Notes: generated from the letters alone by a model not told the origin. 64,000 nucleotides of DNA from Natronomonas gomsonensis (GCF_024300825.1 NZ_CP101323.1:2790001-2854000), one strand, 5' to 3'. Positions 25,610-35,218 are shown, numbered from the stretch's first letter. Translations and numbers: made by a program.

Positions 25610-27088
25610 ATGGAACTGGAGACGGAGCCGTTCGACCTCGATACGTCGACGCCGACGGTCGTCATTCACCGCGAGGACGCCGAGGCGCTGGGCGTCCACG
25701 CGATGGAGCGTGTCGAGTTATCCGACGACACGGGAACCACGGTCGGCGTCGTGAAGGTGACCACCGACCTGATAGAACCCGGAACTATCGGCATGACGCG
25801 ACCGCTGATGCATCTTGAGGGGTCGGTCGACGTTCGCCTGTCGCCCACTCCGCAGTCGACGCGGTACGTCCGGCGAAAACTCGAAGATATCGAACTCGAC
25901 CACACCGAAATCCGGAGTATCGTTCAGGACATCTACCATGACCGCCTGACCGACATCGAGTTGACGGCCTACGTCTGTGGCCTCCAGGCCAACGGCCTCT
26001 CGCTCGAGGAGACGACCTCACTGACCGAGTGCATGGCGGACGTGGGCAGTCGAATCACGTGGGATGACGCGGTCATCGCGGACAAACACTGCATCGGCGG
26101 CGTTCCCGGCAACCGGACGACGCCCATCGTCGTTGCCATCGTCGCGGCTGCCGGCGTGAAGATTCCGAAGACCTCCTCGCGGGCGATTACCTCGCCGGCA
26201 GGGACGGCCGACACGATGGAGGTGTTCTGTAACGTCGAGTTGGGCCAGTCGGAAATCGAGGCCGTCGTTCGGAAAGTCAACGGCTGTATCGCGTGGGGTG
26301 GTGCGGTCGACCTCTCGCCGGTCGACGACCGCATCATCGAAGTCGAGACGCCGCTGTCGCTGGACCCCGAGGGGCAGGTCATCGCATCGGTGCTCTCGAA
26401 GAAACGCAGCGCCGGCTCGACCCACGTCGTCGTCGACATCCCCTACGGCGAGAGCGCGAAGGTGGCGAGTCTCGCGGAGGCCCGTCGACTCTCCCGTGGG
26501 TTCAAACGGGTCGGCGAACACCTCGACGTTCGCGTCGAGTGTGCCATCACGCGGGGCGACGGTCCCATCGGCCGGGGCATCGGCCCTGCCCTTGAGGCCC
26601 GCGACGTGCTCGCGGTTCTCGAAGGCGACGGCCCCTCCGACCTCCGCTCGAAGAGCGTCGAGTTGGCGTCGATACTGCTGGAGCGCTGTGGAGTCGACGC
26701 CGACGCCGAGGCGTTGCTCGAATCCGGTCGCGCCCTCGAAACGTTCCGCGACATCATCGAGGCACAGGGAGGCGACCGGGGCGTGACTCGCGAGGACATC
26801 GAAATCGGGTCGCTGACCGAGACCATCGTCGCCGAACGGGACGGCGTCGTGACGAACGCCGACAACGGTGTGTTGGCCGAACTCGGCCGCCGGGCCGGGG
26901 CGCCGAAGGACAAGGCTGCGGGCGTGGTGTTGCACGTCGCCACCGGCGAGGCGGTCGACCTGGGGGACCCGCTGTTGACGATTCACGCCGAATCGGCGGC
27001 GAAACGCGACGATGCGGCGGCGCTGGAGGCTCGCGCTGACGTCTTTCGGATTCGCCGCCCCGAGGAGATGGTCATCGACCGGGTGTGA
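25610..27088 (+). CDS. deoA: AMP phosphorylase
   Basis: The product has 492 residues, close to the ~500 of archaeal enzymes. The characteristic N-terminal domain (~1-85) precedes the nucleoside-phosphorylase core: DIELTAYVCGLQANGLSLEE, DKHCIGGVPGNRTTPIVVAI, phosphate-site KTSSRAITSPAGTADTMEV and GCIAWGGAVDLSPVDD. It converts AMP and phosphate to adenine and ribose-1,5-bisphosphate in the archaeal nucleotide-salvage pathway that feeds RuBisCO where present. Thymidine phosphorylase is the paralogue; the N-terminal extension and GGVPGN favour AMP phosphorylase. Confidence 0.93.
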   Translation: MELETEPFDLDTSTPTVVIHREDAEALGVHAMERVELSDDTGTTVGVVKVTTDLIEPGTIGMTRPLMHLEGSVDVRLSPTPQSTRYVRRKLEDIELDHTEIRSIVQDIYHDRLTDIELTAYVCGLQANGLSLEETTSLTECMADVGSRITWDDAVIADKHCIGGVPGNRTTPIVVAIVAAAGVKIPKTSSRAITSPAGTADTMEVFCNVELGQSEIEAVVRKVNGCIAWGGAVDLSPVDDRIIEVETPLSLDPEGQVIASVLSKKRSAGSTHVVVDIPYGESAKVASLAEARRLSRGFKRVGEHLDVRVECAITRGDGPIGRGIGPALEARDVLAVLEGDGPSDLRSKSVELASILLERCGVDADAEALLESGRALETFRDIIEAQGGDRGVTREDIEIGSLTETIVAERDGVVTNADNGVLAELGRRAGAPKDKAAGVVLHVATGEAVDLGDPLLTIHAESAAKRDDAAALEARADVFRIRRPEEMVIDRV

Positions 27089-27130
27089 CGTTGGCAACCC
27101 GAGCCGTCGAAAGACCGGTCGGTTGTCGGC

Positions 27131-27559
27131 CTACTCCGCGCTGTCGCCGATGTCGGCGGCGATGGCGTCTAACTCCTCGTCGGAGAGTTCCGGCAGGGTC
27201 CGGACGATGGAGTGGACGGCGCCGCCGCCGTCGCCGTCGAAGCGGGGAACGAGGTGGCCGTGGACGTGGGGGACCTCCTGTCCGGCGGCGTCGCCGTCGT
27301 TCATTCCCACCGTGACGCCGTCGGCGTCGACGGCCGCCTCGACGGCGGAGGTGAGCCGTCCGAGCGTCTCGAAGACGGCGTCCCTGTCGGCCGCCGGCAA
27401 ATCGGAGACGCGCTCGTGGTGGTTCTTGGGGATGACGAGCGTGTGGCCGCGAGCGAGCGGGTTGGCGTCGAGAAACGCCAGCACGTCGTCGTCTTCGTAG
27501 ACGGTTCGCGCCGGGATTTCGCCATCGATGATGCGACAGAACACACAGTCGTCGGTCAT
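27131..27559 (-). CDS. HIT family hydrolase
   Basis: The product has 142 residues. It opens with the CVFC pair (MTDDCVFCRIIDGEIPARTV) that with downstream His can bind zinc. The histidine triad is HVHGHLVPRF near residue 108, and the substrate loop GVTVGMNDGDAAGQ precedes it. HIT proteins hydrolyse nucleoside phosphoramidates or dinucleoside polyphosphates. The start at 27559 places the family-typical TDDCVFC at the N-terminus; the longer frame adds ten residues. It converges with AMP phosphorylase. Confidence 0.92.
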   Translation of the reverse strand: MTDDCVFCRIIDGEIPARTVYEDDDVLAFLDANPLARGHTLVIPKNHHERVSDLPAADRDAVFETLGRLTSAVEAAVDADGVTVGMNDGDAAGQEVPHVHGHLVPRFDGDGGGAVHSIVRTLPELSDEELDAIAADIGDSAE

Positions 27560-27612
27560 ATCACCGTTTTCTCCGAGGAGCGCCATCAATCTTGGCTCCA
27601 GGAGTTTTAGTA

Positions 27613-27642
27613 CTTTTATACGGGCATATTAGGGTGTTTATA
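27613..27642 (+). promoter_or_regulatory. Two TATA-like boxes of the ABC/catabolic operon
   Basis: CTTTTATAC (27613-27621) and GTTTATA (27636-27642) precede the binding-protein ATG at 27691. The second would give a leader of roughly 20-25 nt, unlike the leaderless genes elsewhere in the window. Confidence 0.45.
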
Positions 27643-27690
27643 GGGGTAAAGAATAAACCGCATTCCTACGAACGGTTGTTTCGTAGCGCC

Positions 27691-28947
27691 ATGGGACACG
27701 ATTACAACACGCACAATCGGCGGACGTTCATGAAGGCGACGGCTGGCACGATGGCGGTCGGCGCCTTTGCCGGTTGTCTCGGCGGCAACGGTAACGGCAA
27801 CGGAAACGGCGGCGGTGAGGACAGCATCACCGTCCCGGGTCTGTACGACGAAAGCGGCGGAACCTCCGACGTAGGACGGCCGACCGCGATCGGGTCGCGG
27901 GACGCCATCGCGTACTTCAACGAGAACGACCTCATTCCGCAGGAAATCAACCACCCGAACAACGACTACGCCTACGAGGTGCCGCAGGCCCAGCAGTACT
28001 ACGACGAGTACACCTCGGGATCGGAACCACCGATGATTATCGGCTGGGGGACTGCCGACACCGAGGCGCTGTCGGGAACGGTTGCCGAAGACGAAATCGT
28101 CTACGTCTCGGCGTCGTACTCGGCGAACCTCCTGACCGAGGAAGCCCCCTACAACTTCTTCGGCAACCTCGACTACACGAGTCAAGCACGGGCCCATCTC
28201 AAGTGGATTGCCGACAACGACGCGGAGGCGACCGTCGCCTTCATCTTCTCGAACAACCCGTTCGGCAAGGCCCCCGTCGAGGGCGGCAAGCAGTACGCCG
28301 AGGAACTCGGATTGAACGTCGCCTCGGACATCAACCTCCCGCTGGACGCCAACTCCGCGACGACGCAACTGCGGCAGGCGCGGGACGCCGACGTGGACTA
28401 CCTCATCCACCAGAACACGGCCGCGCCGATGCAGGTGTTGCTCTCCGACAGGGAAGACATCTACCCCGACGTGACCGTCTGTGGACTGACCTACACCGTC
28501 GACGAACCACGCATCCAGGAGTCCCCGGAGAACTTCGAGGGCGTCCGCTACGTCAGTGCCTTCCGGACCTTCCAGGGGGCACTCGATTCGGGCGGCGACG
28601 GCACGTCCATGATCGAGGAGAACTTCGAACGCGAGGGGCGGGACATGGACGACCCGTCGGTCGCGAACCTCAACTACGTCCGCGGCTGCATCCACGGTCT
28701 GCTCGTGTTGAAGGGCCTGCAGAACGCCATCGACGCCGACCGCGACCCCACGAGCGGGTCGGACGTCCGCCAGTCGATGTTCGACATCGAGGACGACACC
28801 ATGTGGGACCTCGCCGAGCCGTTCACCTACGCGGAGGACGACCGTCGGCCGACGATGACCGGCCGTCTGTTCGAGGTTTCCGACGGTTCCTTCGAGTTCG
28901 ACACGACGGTCGAACTGCCACGGCGTGACGACTGGATTGGACTCTGA
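27691..28947 (+). CDS. Branched-chain-type ABC transporter substrate-binding lipoprotein
   Basis: The product has 418 residues. The N-terminus has a Tat motif (NRRTFMKATAG) and lipobox FAGC, followed by a Gly/Asn-rich tether. The rest is a LivJ-like type I periplasmic-binding fold: SITVPGLYDESGGTSDVGRP, ARAHLKWIADNDAEATVAFI and later lobe residues. It captures an amino-acid-like or carboxylic-acid ligand outside the membrane. It is the first gene of a co-directional run (livF, livG, CoA ligase, livH, livM, thioesterase, amidohydrolase). The presence of a CoA ligase suggests an organic acid ligand rather than leucine. Confidence 0.9.
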   Translation: MGHDYNTHNRRTFMKATAGTMAVGAFAGCLGGNGNGNGNGGGEDSITVPGLYDESGGTSDVGRPTAIGSRDAIAYFNENDLIPQEINHPNNDYAYEVPQAQQYYDEYTSGSEPPMIIGWGTADTEALSGTVAEDEIVYVSASYSANLLTEEAPYNFFGNLDYTSQARAHLKWIADNDAEATVAFIFSNNPFGKAPVEGGKQYAEELGLNVASDINLPLDANSATTQLRQARDADVDYLIHQNTAAPMQVLLSDREDIYPDVTVCGLTYTVDEPRIQESPENFEGVRYVSAFRTFQGALDSGGDGTSMIEENFEREGRDMDDPSVANLNYVRGCIHGLLVLKGLQNAIDADRDPTSGSDVRQSMFDIEDDTMWDLAEPFTYAEDDRRPTMTGRLFEVSDGSFEFDTTVELPRRDDWIGL

Positions 28948-29798
28948 TGACCGCAAGCGAACGCGAGGCGGTTTCGGCGGACGCCAGCGCCGAGGACGAG
29001 GAGACGCCGGTCGTCGAACTCGACAACGTCGAAATCGTCTACGACCGCCACTTCCTGGCGGTACAGGGCGTCTCGATGGCCGCCGAGGAGGGCGACATCG
29101 TCGCGCTGTTGGGACCGAACGGCGCCGGGAAGTCGACCATCCTCAAGATGATAAGCGGTATCGGCCGCACCGAGCGTGGCGAAGTCTCACGTGGGCGCGT
29201 GTTCTACGACGGCGAGGACGTGACCAACAACGGGGCCAACGAGATGGTCGACCGCGGGGTTACCCACATCCTCGAAGGCCGTCGGGTCTTCGAGGACCTC
29301 ACCGTCGAGGAGAACCTCCGCTGTGGGTTGTACCGCGGGGGCCGACGCTTCCGGTTCGAGGAGGACGACTACGAAATCGCCTTCGAGTACTTCCCGCAAC
29401 TGGAGGAAATCCTCGATTTGAAAGCCGGGTACGCCAGCGGCGGCCAACAGCAGATGCTCGTCATCGCGCGGGCGCTCATCCACCGGCCGCGACTGCTGCT
29501 GTTGGACGAACCCTCGTTGGGACTGGCGCCGAAACTCGTCGAGGACATCTTCGAGACGCTCGTCGAAATCAACCGACAGGAAGACATCACGATGATTATT
29601 GCCGACCAGAACGCCCAGCGAACGCTCGACATCGCCGACTACGGCTACGTGATGGAGAACGGCCAAATCGAGCTGAACGACCCGGCCGACGTGTTGTTGA
29701 ACCGCGAGGAAATCAAGGAGTTCTACCTCGGCACCTCCGGTGAAGGCTCCCGGTACACCGACATCCGTCACTACAAGATACGCAAGAGGTGGACCTGA
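28947..29798 (+). CDS. livF: ABC transporter ATP-binding protein (LivF type)
   Basis: The product has 283 residues. Walker A LLGPNGAGKSTIL, signature YASGGQQQMLVIARAL, Walker B RLLLLDEPSLGLAP and the H-loop region are present. The H-loop His is replaced: IIADQNAQRTL has Gln where LivF proteins usually read VEQN, which is normal for this subfamily. The ATG overlaps the preceding TGA (ATGA). It forms the ATPase pair with the next gene. Confidence 0.92.
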   Translation: MTASEREAVSADASAEDEETPVVELDNVEIVYDRHFLAVQGVSMAAEEGDIVALLGPNGAGKSTILKMISGIGRTERGEVSRGRVFYDGEDVTNNGANEMVDRGVTHILEGRRVFEDLTVEENLRCGLYRGGRRFRFEEDDYEIAFEYFPQLEEILDLKAGYASGGQQQMLVIARALIHRPRLLLLDEPSLGLAPKLVEDIFETLVEINRQEDITMIIADQNAQRTLDIADYGYVMENGQIELNDPADVLLNREEIKEFYLGTSGEGSRYTDIRHYKIRKRWT

Positions 29799-29823
29799 TG
29801 TCTCGGATTTGGAGGTGGACACG

Positions 29824-30672
29824 GTGAGCGTCGACGACGCTAATGTGGGGTCCGATGCCGATGCCGCCGCGGCGTCGCTCCGAGAGGGCCCGGCGATACC
29901 CCCTGAGGAGGCGGTCATCGGCTGTCGGGACGTGACCAAGACGTTCGGCACCGTCACCGCAGTCGACGACGTGAGTATCGGCATCGAACCCGGCGAGTGG
30001 GTGTCGATTGTTGGTCCCAACGGGGCCGGCAAGACGACGCTTCTGAACATCCTCAACGGGTTCTACACGCCCGACCCGGGCGGAACGGTGTACCTCTCCG
30101 GGGAGGACGTGACCGGCACGCCCGAACACTACCGCGCCCGACACGGATTGGGACGGACCTTCCAGGGACTGGAACTGTTCGAAGACGAGGACGTCATCGA
30201 GAACGTGATGACGGTTCGGGCGGTCAAGAACCGACCGAACCTGCTGTCGGCGATGCTGTTCTACGGCGCCGGCCGGAAGTCCGAAGCCGAGAACATGCGC
30301 CGTGTCGAGGAGATACTCGACTACCTCGAGTTGTGGGAACACCGCCACTCGAAAATCGCGACGCTGCCGCTCGGCGTCCGCCGTCGCGTCGATTTGGCGC
30401 GGTCGCTGGCGCTGGAACCCGATGTCCTCCTGTTGGACGAGGCGATGAGCGGCCTCACCTTCGACGAGAAGTACGACATGATTCGGTTCCTGACCGACCT
30501 CCACGAACAGGAGGACCTCGCACTCGTCATGATAGAACACGACCTCGAAGTCGTTACCTCCGTCTCCGACCGGATGATTGTGATGCAGAAAGGGGGCGTC
30601 ATCGCGCGAGGCCCACCCGAGGTCGTCACCGAGGACCCCGAAGTCGCCCGCGTGTACACGGGGGTGGACTGA
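29824..30672 (+). CDS. livG: ABC transporter ATP-binding protein (LivG type)
   Basis: The product has 282 residues from the GTG at 29824, chosen because GGAGGT (29811-29816) lies 7 nt before it and because no ATG precedes the domain. Walker A is SIVGPNGAGKTTLLNILNG and Walker B is DVLLLDEAMSGLTF. The region GLGRTFQGLELFEDEDV is the LivG Q-loop context. The ABC signature position reads LPLGVRRRVDLARSLAL rather than the canonical LSGGQQ, as in several LivG-like proteins. It is followed by the CoA-ligase gene with 1 nt between them. Confidence 0.9.
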   Translation: MSVDDANVGSDADAAAASLREGPAIPPEEAVIGCRDVTKTFGTVTAVDDVSIGIEPGEWVSIVGPNGAGKTTLLNILNGFYTPDPGGTVYLSGEDVTGTPEHYRARHGLGRTFQGLELFEDEDVIENVMTVRAVKNRPNLLSAMLFYGAGRKSEAENMRRVEEILDYLELWEHRHSKIATLPLGVRRRVDLARSLALEPDVLLLDEAMSGLTFDEKYDMIRFLTDLHEQEDLALVMIEHDLEVVTSVSDRMIVMQKGGVIARGPPEVVTEDPEVARVYTGVD

Positions 30673-30673
30673 G

Positions 30674-32725
30674 ATGGCAACCGAAGACGGAAACGTCTCC
30701 GACGTCGGCGACACCCTCGCAGTCGACCAGGTGCTGTCCGCCCCCGAGGGGGAGGACGTGCCCATCGTCTCCGATCAGGCACTGCCGGAAATCCTCTTCG
30801 ACCACGTCGAGGAACACGGCGACGACATCGCCTTGCGGTGGAAGCGATACGGCATCTGGCAGGAGTTCACCTGGGAGGAGTACTACGAGCGCGTCGAGCA
30901 CTTCGCGCTCGGCCTCGAAACGTACGGCTTCGAGGCCGGAGACGTCCTCTTCACCATCGGCTACAACCGCCCCCACCAACTGTGGGCGTGGATGGCCGCC
31001 CAGTCGCTGGGCGGAATGGCCGCGCCGAACTACGAGGACATGCTCCCCGACGACATCCGCAAACAGCTCCAACTGCTGGAGCCGTCGGTCGTCTACGCCG
31101 AAGACCAAGAGATGGTCGACAAACTGCTGTTGGTGGCCGACGACGTGCCGTCGCTGGACACCATCATCTACCGCGACGAGAAGGGGATGTTCCGCTATGA
31201 CGACCACGAAGACCCCGAAATCGTCTCGTATGAACACGTCGAGGAACTGGGCGCCGAGCGGCTCGAAACCGGTGAGGTGGCCGATGATTACCTCCACGAG
31301 CGCGTGAAAGCCATCGACCCCGACACCCCGGCAATGTTGCCGCCGACCTCCGGGACGACCGGGATGCCAAAGCGGGTGAAGTTGAGCCACTTCAACTTCC
31401 TGAACCTCGCGAACGCGGCCATCGAAATCGACCCGCTGCCGAAGGAGTCCGATTACTTCTCGTATCTCCCGATGGCGTGGGTCGGCGAGCAGATGATACT
31501 CATCGCGGCGGCGTTCGTCGGCGGTTGGACCGCCAACTTCCCCGAACAGCCCGAAACGGAGGCAGAAGACCTCAGGGAAATCGGCCCGGAAATCATCTTC
31601 TCGTCGCCGAACCGCTATGAGGCGTGGGTCGCCGACATCAAGGCGAAAATCGAGAACACCACGCGATTGAAGCGGTTCGTCTACGAGAAGGCGATGTCCA
31701 TCGGCCGGAAGTACGCCGAGTACATCAGCGGCGACAAAAGCGACGAAGAGCCGCCGGCGACCCTTCGGGCCGCCCACTGGCTGTCGTACTGGGTCGCCTA
31801 CCGGCCCATCCTCGACAAGATTGGGCTGAAGCGCGCGAAGAACGTCTACACGGGCGGTGGCCCCCTCGGAGAGGACCACTTCTCGTACTATCACGCCCTC
31901 GGTGTACCCCTGAAGCAGATTTGGGGACAATCCGAGGTGTGTGGGTTCGTGACGATGCACCGCGACGACGACATCCAGGTCGACACCGTCGGCGAGGTGT
32001 TCCCCAACGTCGAGGTCGGCATCACTCCCGGCGGGGAGTTGCTCGTCCGCGGTCCGGTCGTCACCTCGGGGTACTACGGCATGCCCGAGAAGACCGAATC
32101 CGCGATGGAGGACGGCTGGCTCCACACCGACGACTTCGGGGCGCTCACCGACGACGGTCAGGTCAAAATCTTCGACCGGATGGACGACGTCTTGGAGTTG
32201 AACGACGGCACTGCGGTCGCGCCCATCAGCGTCGAGACGAAACTGAAGTTCAACCCCTACGTGAAGGAAGCGCTGGTCGTCGGCGACGGCCGAGACTCGC
32301 TCGCTGCGGTGTTGAACCTACGGTTCGACAACGTCGCCGAGTGGGCCGACCAACGCGACATCCAGTACGCCGGCTACAAGGACCTGACCCAGAAGCCGCC
32401 GGTGTTGGAGTTGATGCGACAGGTCGTCGCCGAAACCAACGAGGACCTCGAACACCCCATCGAGCGGTTCCTCATCCTGTTCAAGGAGTTCGACGCCGAC
32501 GACGGCGAACTCACCCGGACGGGGAAGATACGCCGGGAGGTCGTCGTCGACCGCTACGGGAAACTCGTCGACGGACTGTACAGTGACCAAGAGGAAGTCG
32601 AGATGGACATAACGATAACGTACCAGGACGGACGCGAATCGCAGGAACACGGCACGATGGCTATCGTCGATGTCGAGGAACCGGTCGAGGCCGACGACGG
32701 CGAGGAGGTGATACTCGATGGTTAG
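30674..32725 (+). CDS. AMP-dependent acyl-CoA synthetase embedded in ABC operon
   Basis: The product has 683 residues. The adenylate-forming motif is MLPPTSGTTGMPKRVKLSH and the second core motif IWGQSEVCGF. The hinge region DGWLHTDDFGALTDDGQ is followed by IFDRMDDVLELNDGTAVAPI and the C-terminal Lys loop TRTGKIRREVV. It resembles long-chain-type acyl-CoA synthetases. Sitting between the ATPase and permease genes it likely activates the imported acid on entry (vectorial acylation, inference). Its last ~35 residues form an extra acidic beta segment. It overlaps livH by 8 bp. Confidence 0.93.
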   Translation: MATEDGNVSDVGDTLAVDQVLSAPEGEDVPIVSDQALPEILFDHVEEHGDDIALRWKRYGIWQEFTWEEYYERVEHFALGLETYGFEAGDVLFTIGYNRPHQLWAWMAAQSLGGMAAPNYEDMLPDDIRKQLQLLEPSVVYAEDQEMVDKLLLVADDVPSLDTIIYRDEKGMFRYDDHEDPEIVSYEHVEELGAERLETGEVADDYLHERVKAIDPDTPAMLPPTSGTTGMPKRVKLSHFNFLNLANAAIEIDPLPKESDYFSYLPMAWVGEQMILIAAAFVGGWTANFPEQPETEAEDLREIGPEIIFSSPNRYEAWVADIKAKIENTTRLKRFVYEKAMSIGRKYAEYISGDKSDEEPPATLRAAHWLSYWVAYRPILDKIGLKRAKNVYTGGGPLGEDHFSYYHALGVPLKQIWGQSEVCGFVTMHRDDDIQVDTVGEVFPNVEVGITPGGELLVRGPVVTSGYYGMPEKTESAMEDGWLHTDDFGALTDDGQVKIFDRMDDVLELNDGTAVAPISVETKLKFNPYVKEALVVGDGRDSLAAVLNLRFDNVAEWADQRDIQYAGYKDLTQKPPVLELMRQVVAETNEDLEHPIERFLILFKEFDADDGELTRTGKIRREVVVDRYGKLVDGLYSDQEEVEMDITITYQDGRESQEHGTMAIVDVEEPVEADDGEEVILDG

Positions 32726-33677
32726 CGCCGACGTCGTCAACTTCCTCGACATCACCATCTCGGGGATCGGTCTCGGGGCGCTGTACGCCCTGGTCGCGAT
32801 GGGCTTTGCGCTCATCTACAAGGTCACGGGCGTGTTGAACTTCGCTCAGGGCGAACTCGCCTTGGTCGGCGCCTACGGCGTCGTCATCCTCGGCACGTCG
32901 TCGCTGATTTCGACGCCGTTGCCGGCGGTGGCAGCCGTCGGCGCGACGATTCTGTTCGGCATCATTCTCGGGATTTTGCTCGAACGGGTCATCTTCCGGC
33001 AGTTCATCGGCGAACCGGTGCTGTCGGTCATCATCGTCACGCTGGCGCTCGGTGGCATCTTCAGCGGGTTCATCCGATTCCTGCTCGGGCCGAACTACCG
33101 GTCGTACCCCGAGGCGCTGACGTTCGGATTCAGCATCGACCTCCCGCTGGGTACGTCCATCTCGGCGGCGTACGCGCTGGCGGTGTCGCTGGCGCTCGTC
33201 GTCGTCATCGCGCTGATGTTGTTCTTCCGGTACACCGTCACCGGCAGCATCCTGCGGGCGGCCGCCAGCGACGAACAGGCGGCGATGGTACTCGGCGTGA
33301 GCATCGAACGCACCATCGCACTCGCGTGGGCGCTCTCCATCGGCATCACCGCCATCGGTGGGGTGCTGTTGGCGATGTCCTCCGGGGGTGCCGGCTTCTC
33401 CATCGTGGCGACCGGCATCATCATCTTCGCCGCCGTCGTCTTCGGCGGCCTCGACTCCATCCCCGGGGCGTTCATCGGGGCCATCATCGTCGGCCTGTTA
33501 CAGGAACTGGGGTCGTTCTACCTGGAAGGTGGGTCGGCGATTACCGCCCCCATCATCGACGTGAAACTGAACTTCGGCGCCGGCTTCGGCGAGATACTGC
33601 CGCTGATATTCCTGCTCGTCGTCATCGTCGTGAAACCGTACGGCCTGTTCGGCACCGAACGCATCGAGAGGCTCTAA
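32718..33677 (+). CDS. livH: Branched-chain-type ABC permease (LivH)
   Basis: The product has 319 residues with about eight hydrophobic helices. The family opening GIGLGALYALVAMGFALIYK and VLNFAQGELALVGAYG are clear, as is the permease EAA-like loop around AASDEQAAMVLGVSIERTIA. It forms the inner-membrane channel with LivM. It overlaps the CoA-ligase gene by 8 bp, so ligase and transporter synthesis are coupled. A tiny ORF separates it from livM. Confidence 0.92.
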   Translation: MVSADVVNFLDITISGIGLGALYALVAMGFALIYKVTGVLNFAQGELALVGAYGVVILGTSSLISTPLPAVAAVGATILFGIILGILLERVIFRQFIGEPVLSVIIVTLALGGIFSGFIRFLLGPNYRSYPEALTFGFSIDLPLGTSISAAYALAVSLALVVVIALMLFFRYTVTGSILRAAASDEQAAMVLGVSIERTIALAWALSIGITAIGGVLLAMSSGGAGFSIVATGIIIFAAVVFGGLDSIPGAFIGAIIVGLLQELGSFYLEGGSAITAPIIDVKLNFGAGFGEILPLIFLLVVIVVKPYGLFGTERIERL

Positions 33678-33678
33678 C

Positions 33679-33771
33679 ATGTTCGAGACACACACCTGCG
33701 AGAGACGATTCGACTGTGTGCAGTCGGCCACGGTGGCCGCGAGTGACCGACCGACCGTGGAGGTGCTGTAG
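33679..33771 (+). CDS. Possible 30-residue small protein between livH and livM
   Basis: ATG at 33679 starts 1 nt after the livH stop and ends at TAG 33769-33771. The translated peptide begins MFETHTCERRFDCVQSATVA and contains a C-x6-C spacing. A GGAGGT (33759-33764) that would serve as Shine-Dalgarno for livM lies inside its last codons. It could be a real microprotein or a translational-coupling leader for livM. No homology is recognisable. Confidence 0.35.
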   Translation: MFETHTCERRFDCVQSATVAASDRPTVEVL

Positions 33772-33773
33772 CC

Positions 33774-34820
33774 GTGCCCTGCGGTGAGTACTTCACGAGC
33801 TACGAGTCCCGGATGGGGCTGTTCCGCTGGCGCATCCAGCGGGTCGCACTCGTCCTCGCGTTACCGATTCCGTTCATCCTCCCGATGCTGGGGTTGGGCG
33901 GCGGGAACATCTCGCTGCTGTCGCAGATGTTCATCTTCGCCATCGCGGTACTCGGATTGAACGTCATCCTGGGGTACGCCGGCGAAATCGTCCTCGCACA
34001 GGGGGCGTTCATGGCCATCGGCGCGTACGCGACGAGTCGGATGCTCACGACTGGCGTCGGCCTGCTGCCATCGATGGTCGTCGGCGGCCTGATGGCAGCG
34101 CTCGTCGCCGTCGCCTTCGGCCTGCCGTCGTTCCGCGTCAAGGGGTTCTACATCGCAATCTCGACGCTGGCGCTGCAGTTCATCTCCGAGTGGTTCTTCA
34201 ACAACAGCCGCGCCGAGTGGATTCACGGTGGCTCCCAACAGCAGATATCGTCAGATATCGGCCTCATCGGGCCGCTCGGTGACTTGGGCGGCGACCTGAC
34301 CATCTACTACCTCGCGCTCGTAGCGATGTTGCTCTTCGCGATGCTATCGCTGAACCTCTCGCGGACCGGCATCGGCCGGACGTTCCGTGCGGTCCACGAG
34401 AACGACCTCGCGGCGGCGGTGCTCGGGGTCAACGTCTTCAAGAACAAACTGCTGGCGTTCGCCATCGGTGGGTTCATGATTGGATTCTCGGGTGGACTGT
34501 ACGCCTTCTACATCGGCTTTATTAGTCCCGATTACTTCACGCTCGCGCTCACCCTCGAACACTACGTGATGTTGCTGTTCGGCGGACTCGGCCGAGTGTG
34601 GGGTGCGCTCATCGGCGTCGGCGTCGTCACGATACTGCAGGACATCCTACAGAGCATCCTGCAGTCGGTCTCGGCGGCCACCGGACTGAACGCAACGTCG
34701 CTGGTCTCGGTGTTCTTCGGCATGATTATCATCATCGTGCTGGCCGTCGAACCCAAGGGCGTCCTCGCCGCGCTCGGACAACTCAAGGAGTACCTGCGGA
34801 AGTGGCCCTACGCCTACTGA
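33774..34820 (+). CDS. livM: Branched-chain-type ABC permease (LivM)
   Basis: The product has 348 residues. About eight to nine membrane helices are visible, including the family motif GLNVILGYAGEIVLAQGAFM and GIGRTFRAVHENDLAAAVLG, the cytoplasmic loop that contacts the ATPase. The GTG at 33774 has a GGAGGT 9 nt upstream, inside the small ORF; ATG at about 33813 (MGLFRW) is an alternative. It ends overlapping the thioesterase start (ATGA). Confidence 0.9.
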   Translation: MPCGEYFTSYESRMGLFRWRIQRVALVLALPIPFILPMLGLGGGNISLLSQMFIFAIAVLGLNVILGYAGEIVLAQGAFMAIGAYATSRMLTTGVGLLPSMVVGGLMAALVAVAFGLPSFRVKGFYIAISTLALQFISEWFFNNSRAEWIHGGSQQQISSDIGLIGPLGDLGGDLTIYYLALVAMLLFAMLSLNLSRTGIGRTFRAVHENDLAAAVLGVNVFKNKLLAFAIGGFMIGFSGGLYAFYIGFISPDYFTLALTLEHYVMLLFGGLGRVWGALIGVGVVTILQDILQSILQSVSAATGLNATSLVSVFFGMIIIIVLAVEPKGVLAALGQLKEYLRKWPYAY

Positions 34821-35218
34821 TGGCCGACGCCACCGAGACCGCACGGGAGTTGCTCGACCTCCCGTTTCACCGCGCCAACGGCATCGAAATCGTCTCGGCA
34901 TCCGCCGAGGGTGCCCACACGCGGTGGCCCTTCGATGAGTCGCTACTCGGCAACCCCGAGGTACCGGCGATTCACGGCGGCGTCATCTCGGCGCTTGCGG
35001 ACCTCACCGGCGCCGCGCCGTTCGTCGGCGAGTTGGGCCGGTACACGCCAACCGTCGACCTCCGGGTCGACTACCTGACCCATGCGGGGGAGGCCGACCT
35101 CGAAGGCCACGCCGATGTGCGGCGGCACGGTGACACCGTCGGCGTCGCCGACGTGGTCGTCGAGTCGGGCGGGGACCGATGTGCGGAAGCCCGTGGGGTG
35201 TACAAGTTGGGACGATGA
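34820..35218 (+). CDS. Hotdog-fold thioesterase (PaaI type)
   Basis: The product has 132 residues. The PaaI/4HBT signature is VPAIHGGVISALADLTGAAP and the second strand TPTVDLRVDYLTHAGEADLE. It hydrolyses acyl-CoA thioesters, perhaps to rescue CoA from stalled ring intermediates, as PaaI does in phenylacetate degradation. ATGA overlaps with both livM and the amidohydrolase show tight translational coupling, so its expression tracks the transporter. Confidence 0.9.
   Translation: MADATETARELLDLPFHRANGIEIVSASAEGAHTRWPFDESLLGNPEVPAIHGGVISALADLTGAAPFVGELGRYTPTVDLRVDYLTHAGEADLEGHADVRRHGDTVGVADVVVESGGDRCAEARGVYKLGR

Noticed and set aside
30626-32125. 499-codon minus-strand frame opposite the CoA ligase
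   Set aside because: It overlaps the clear AMP-binding enzyme completely and has no start context or domain.
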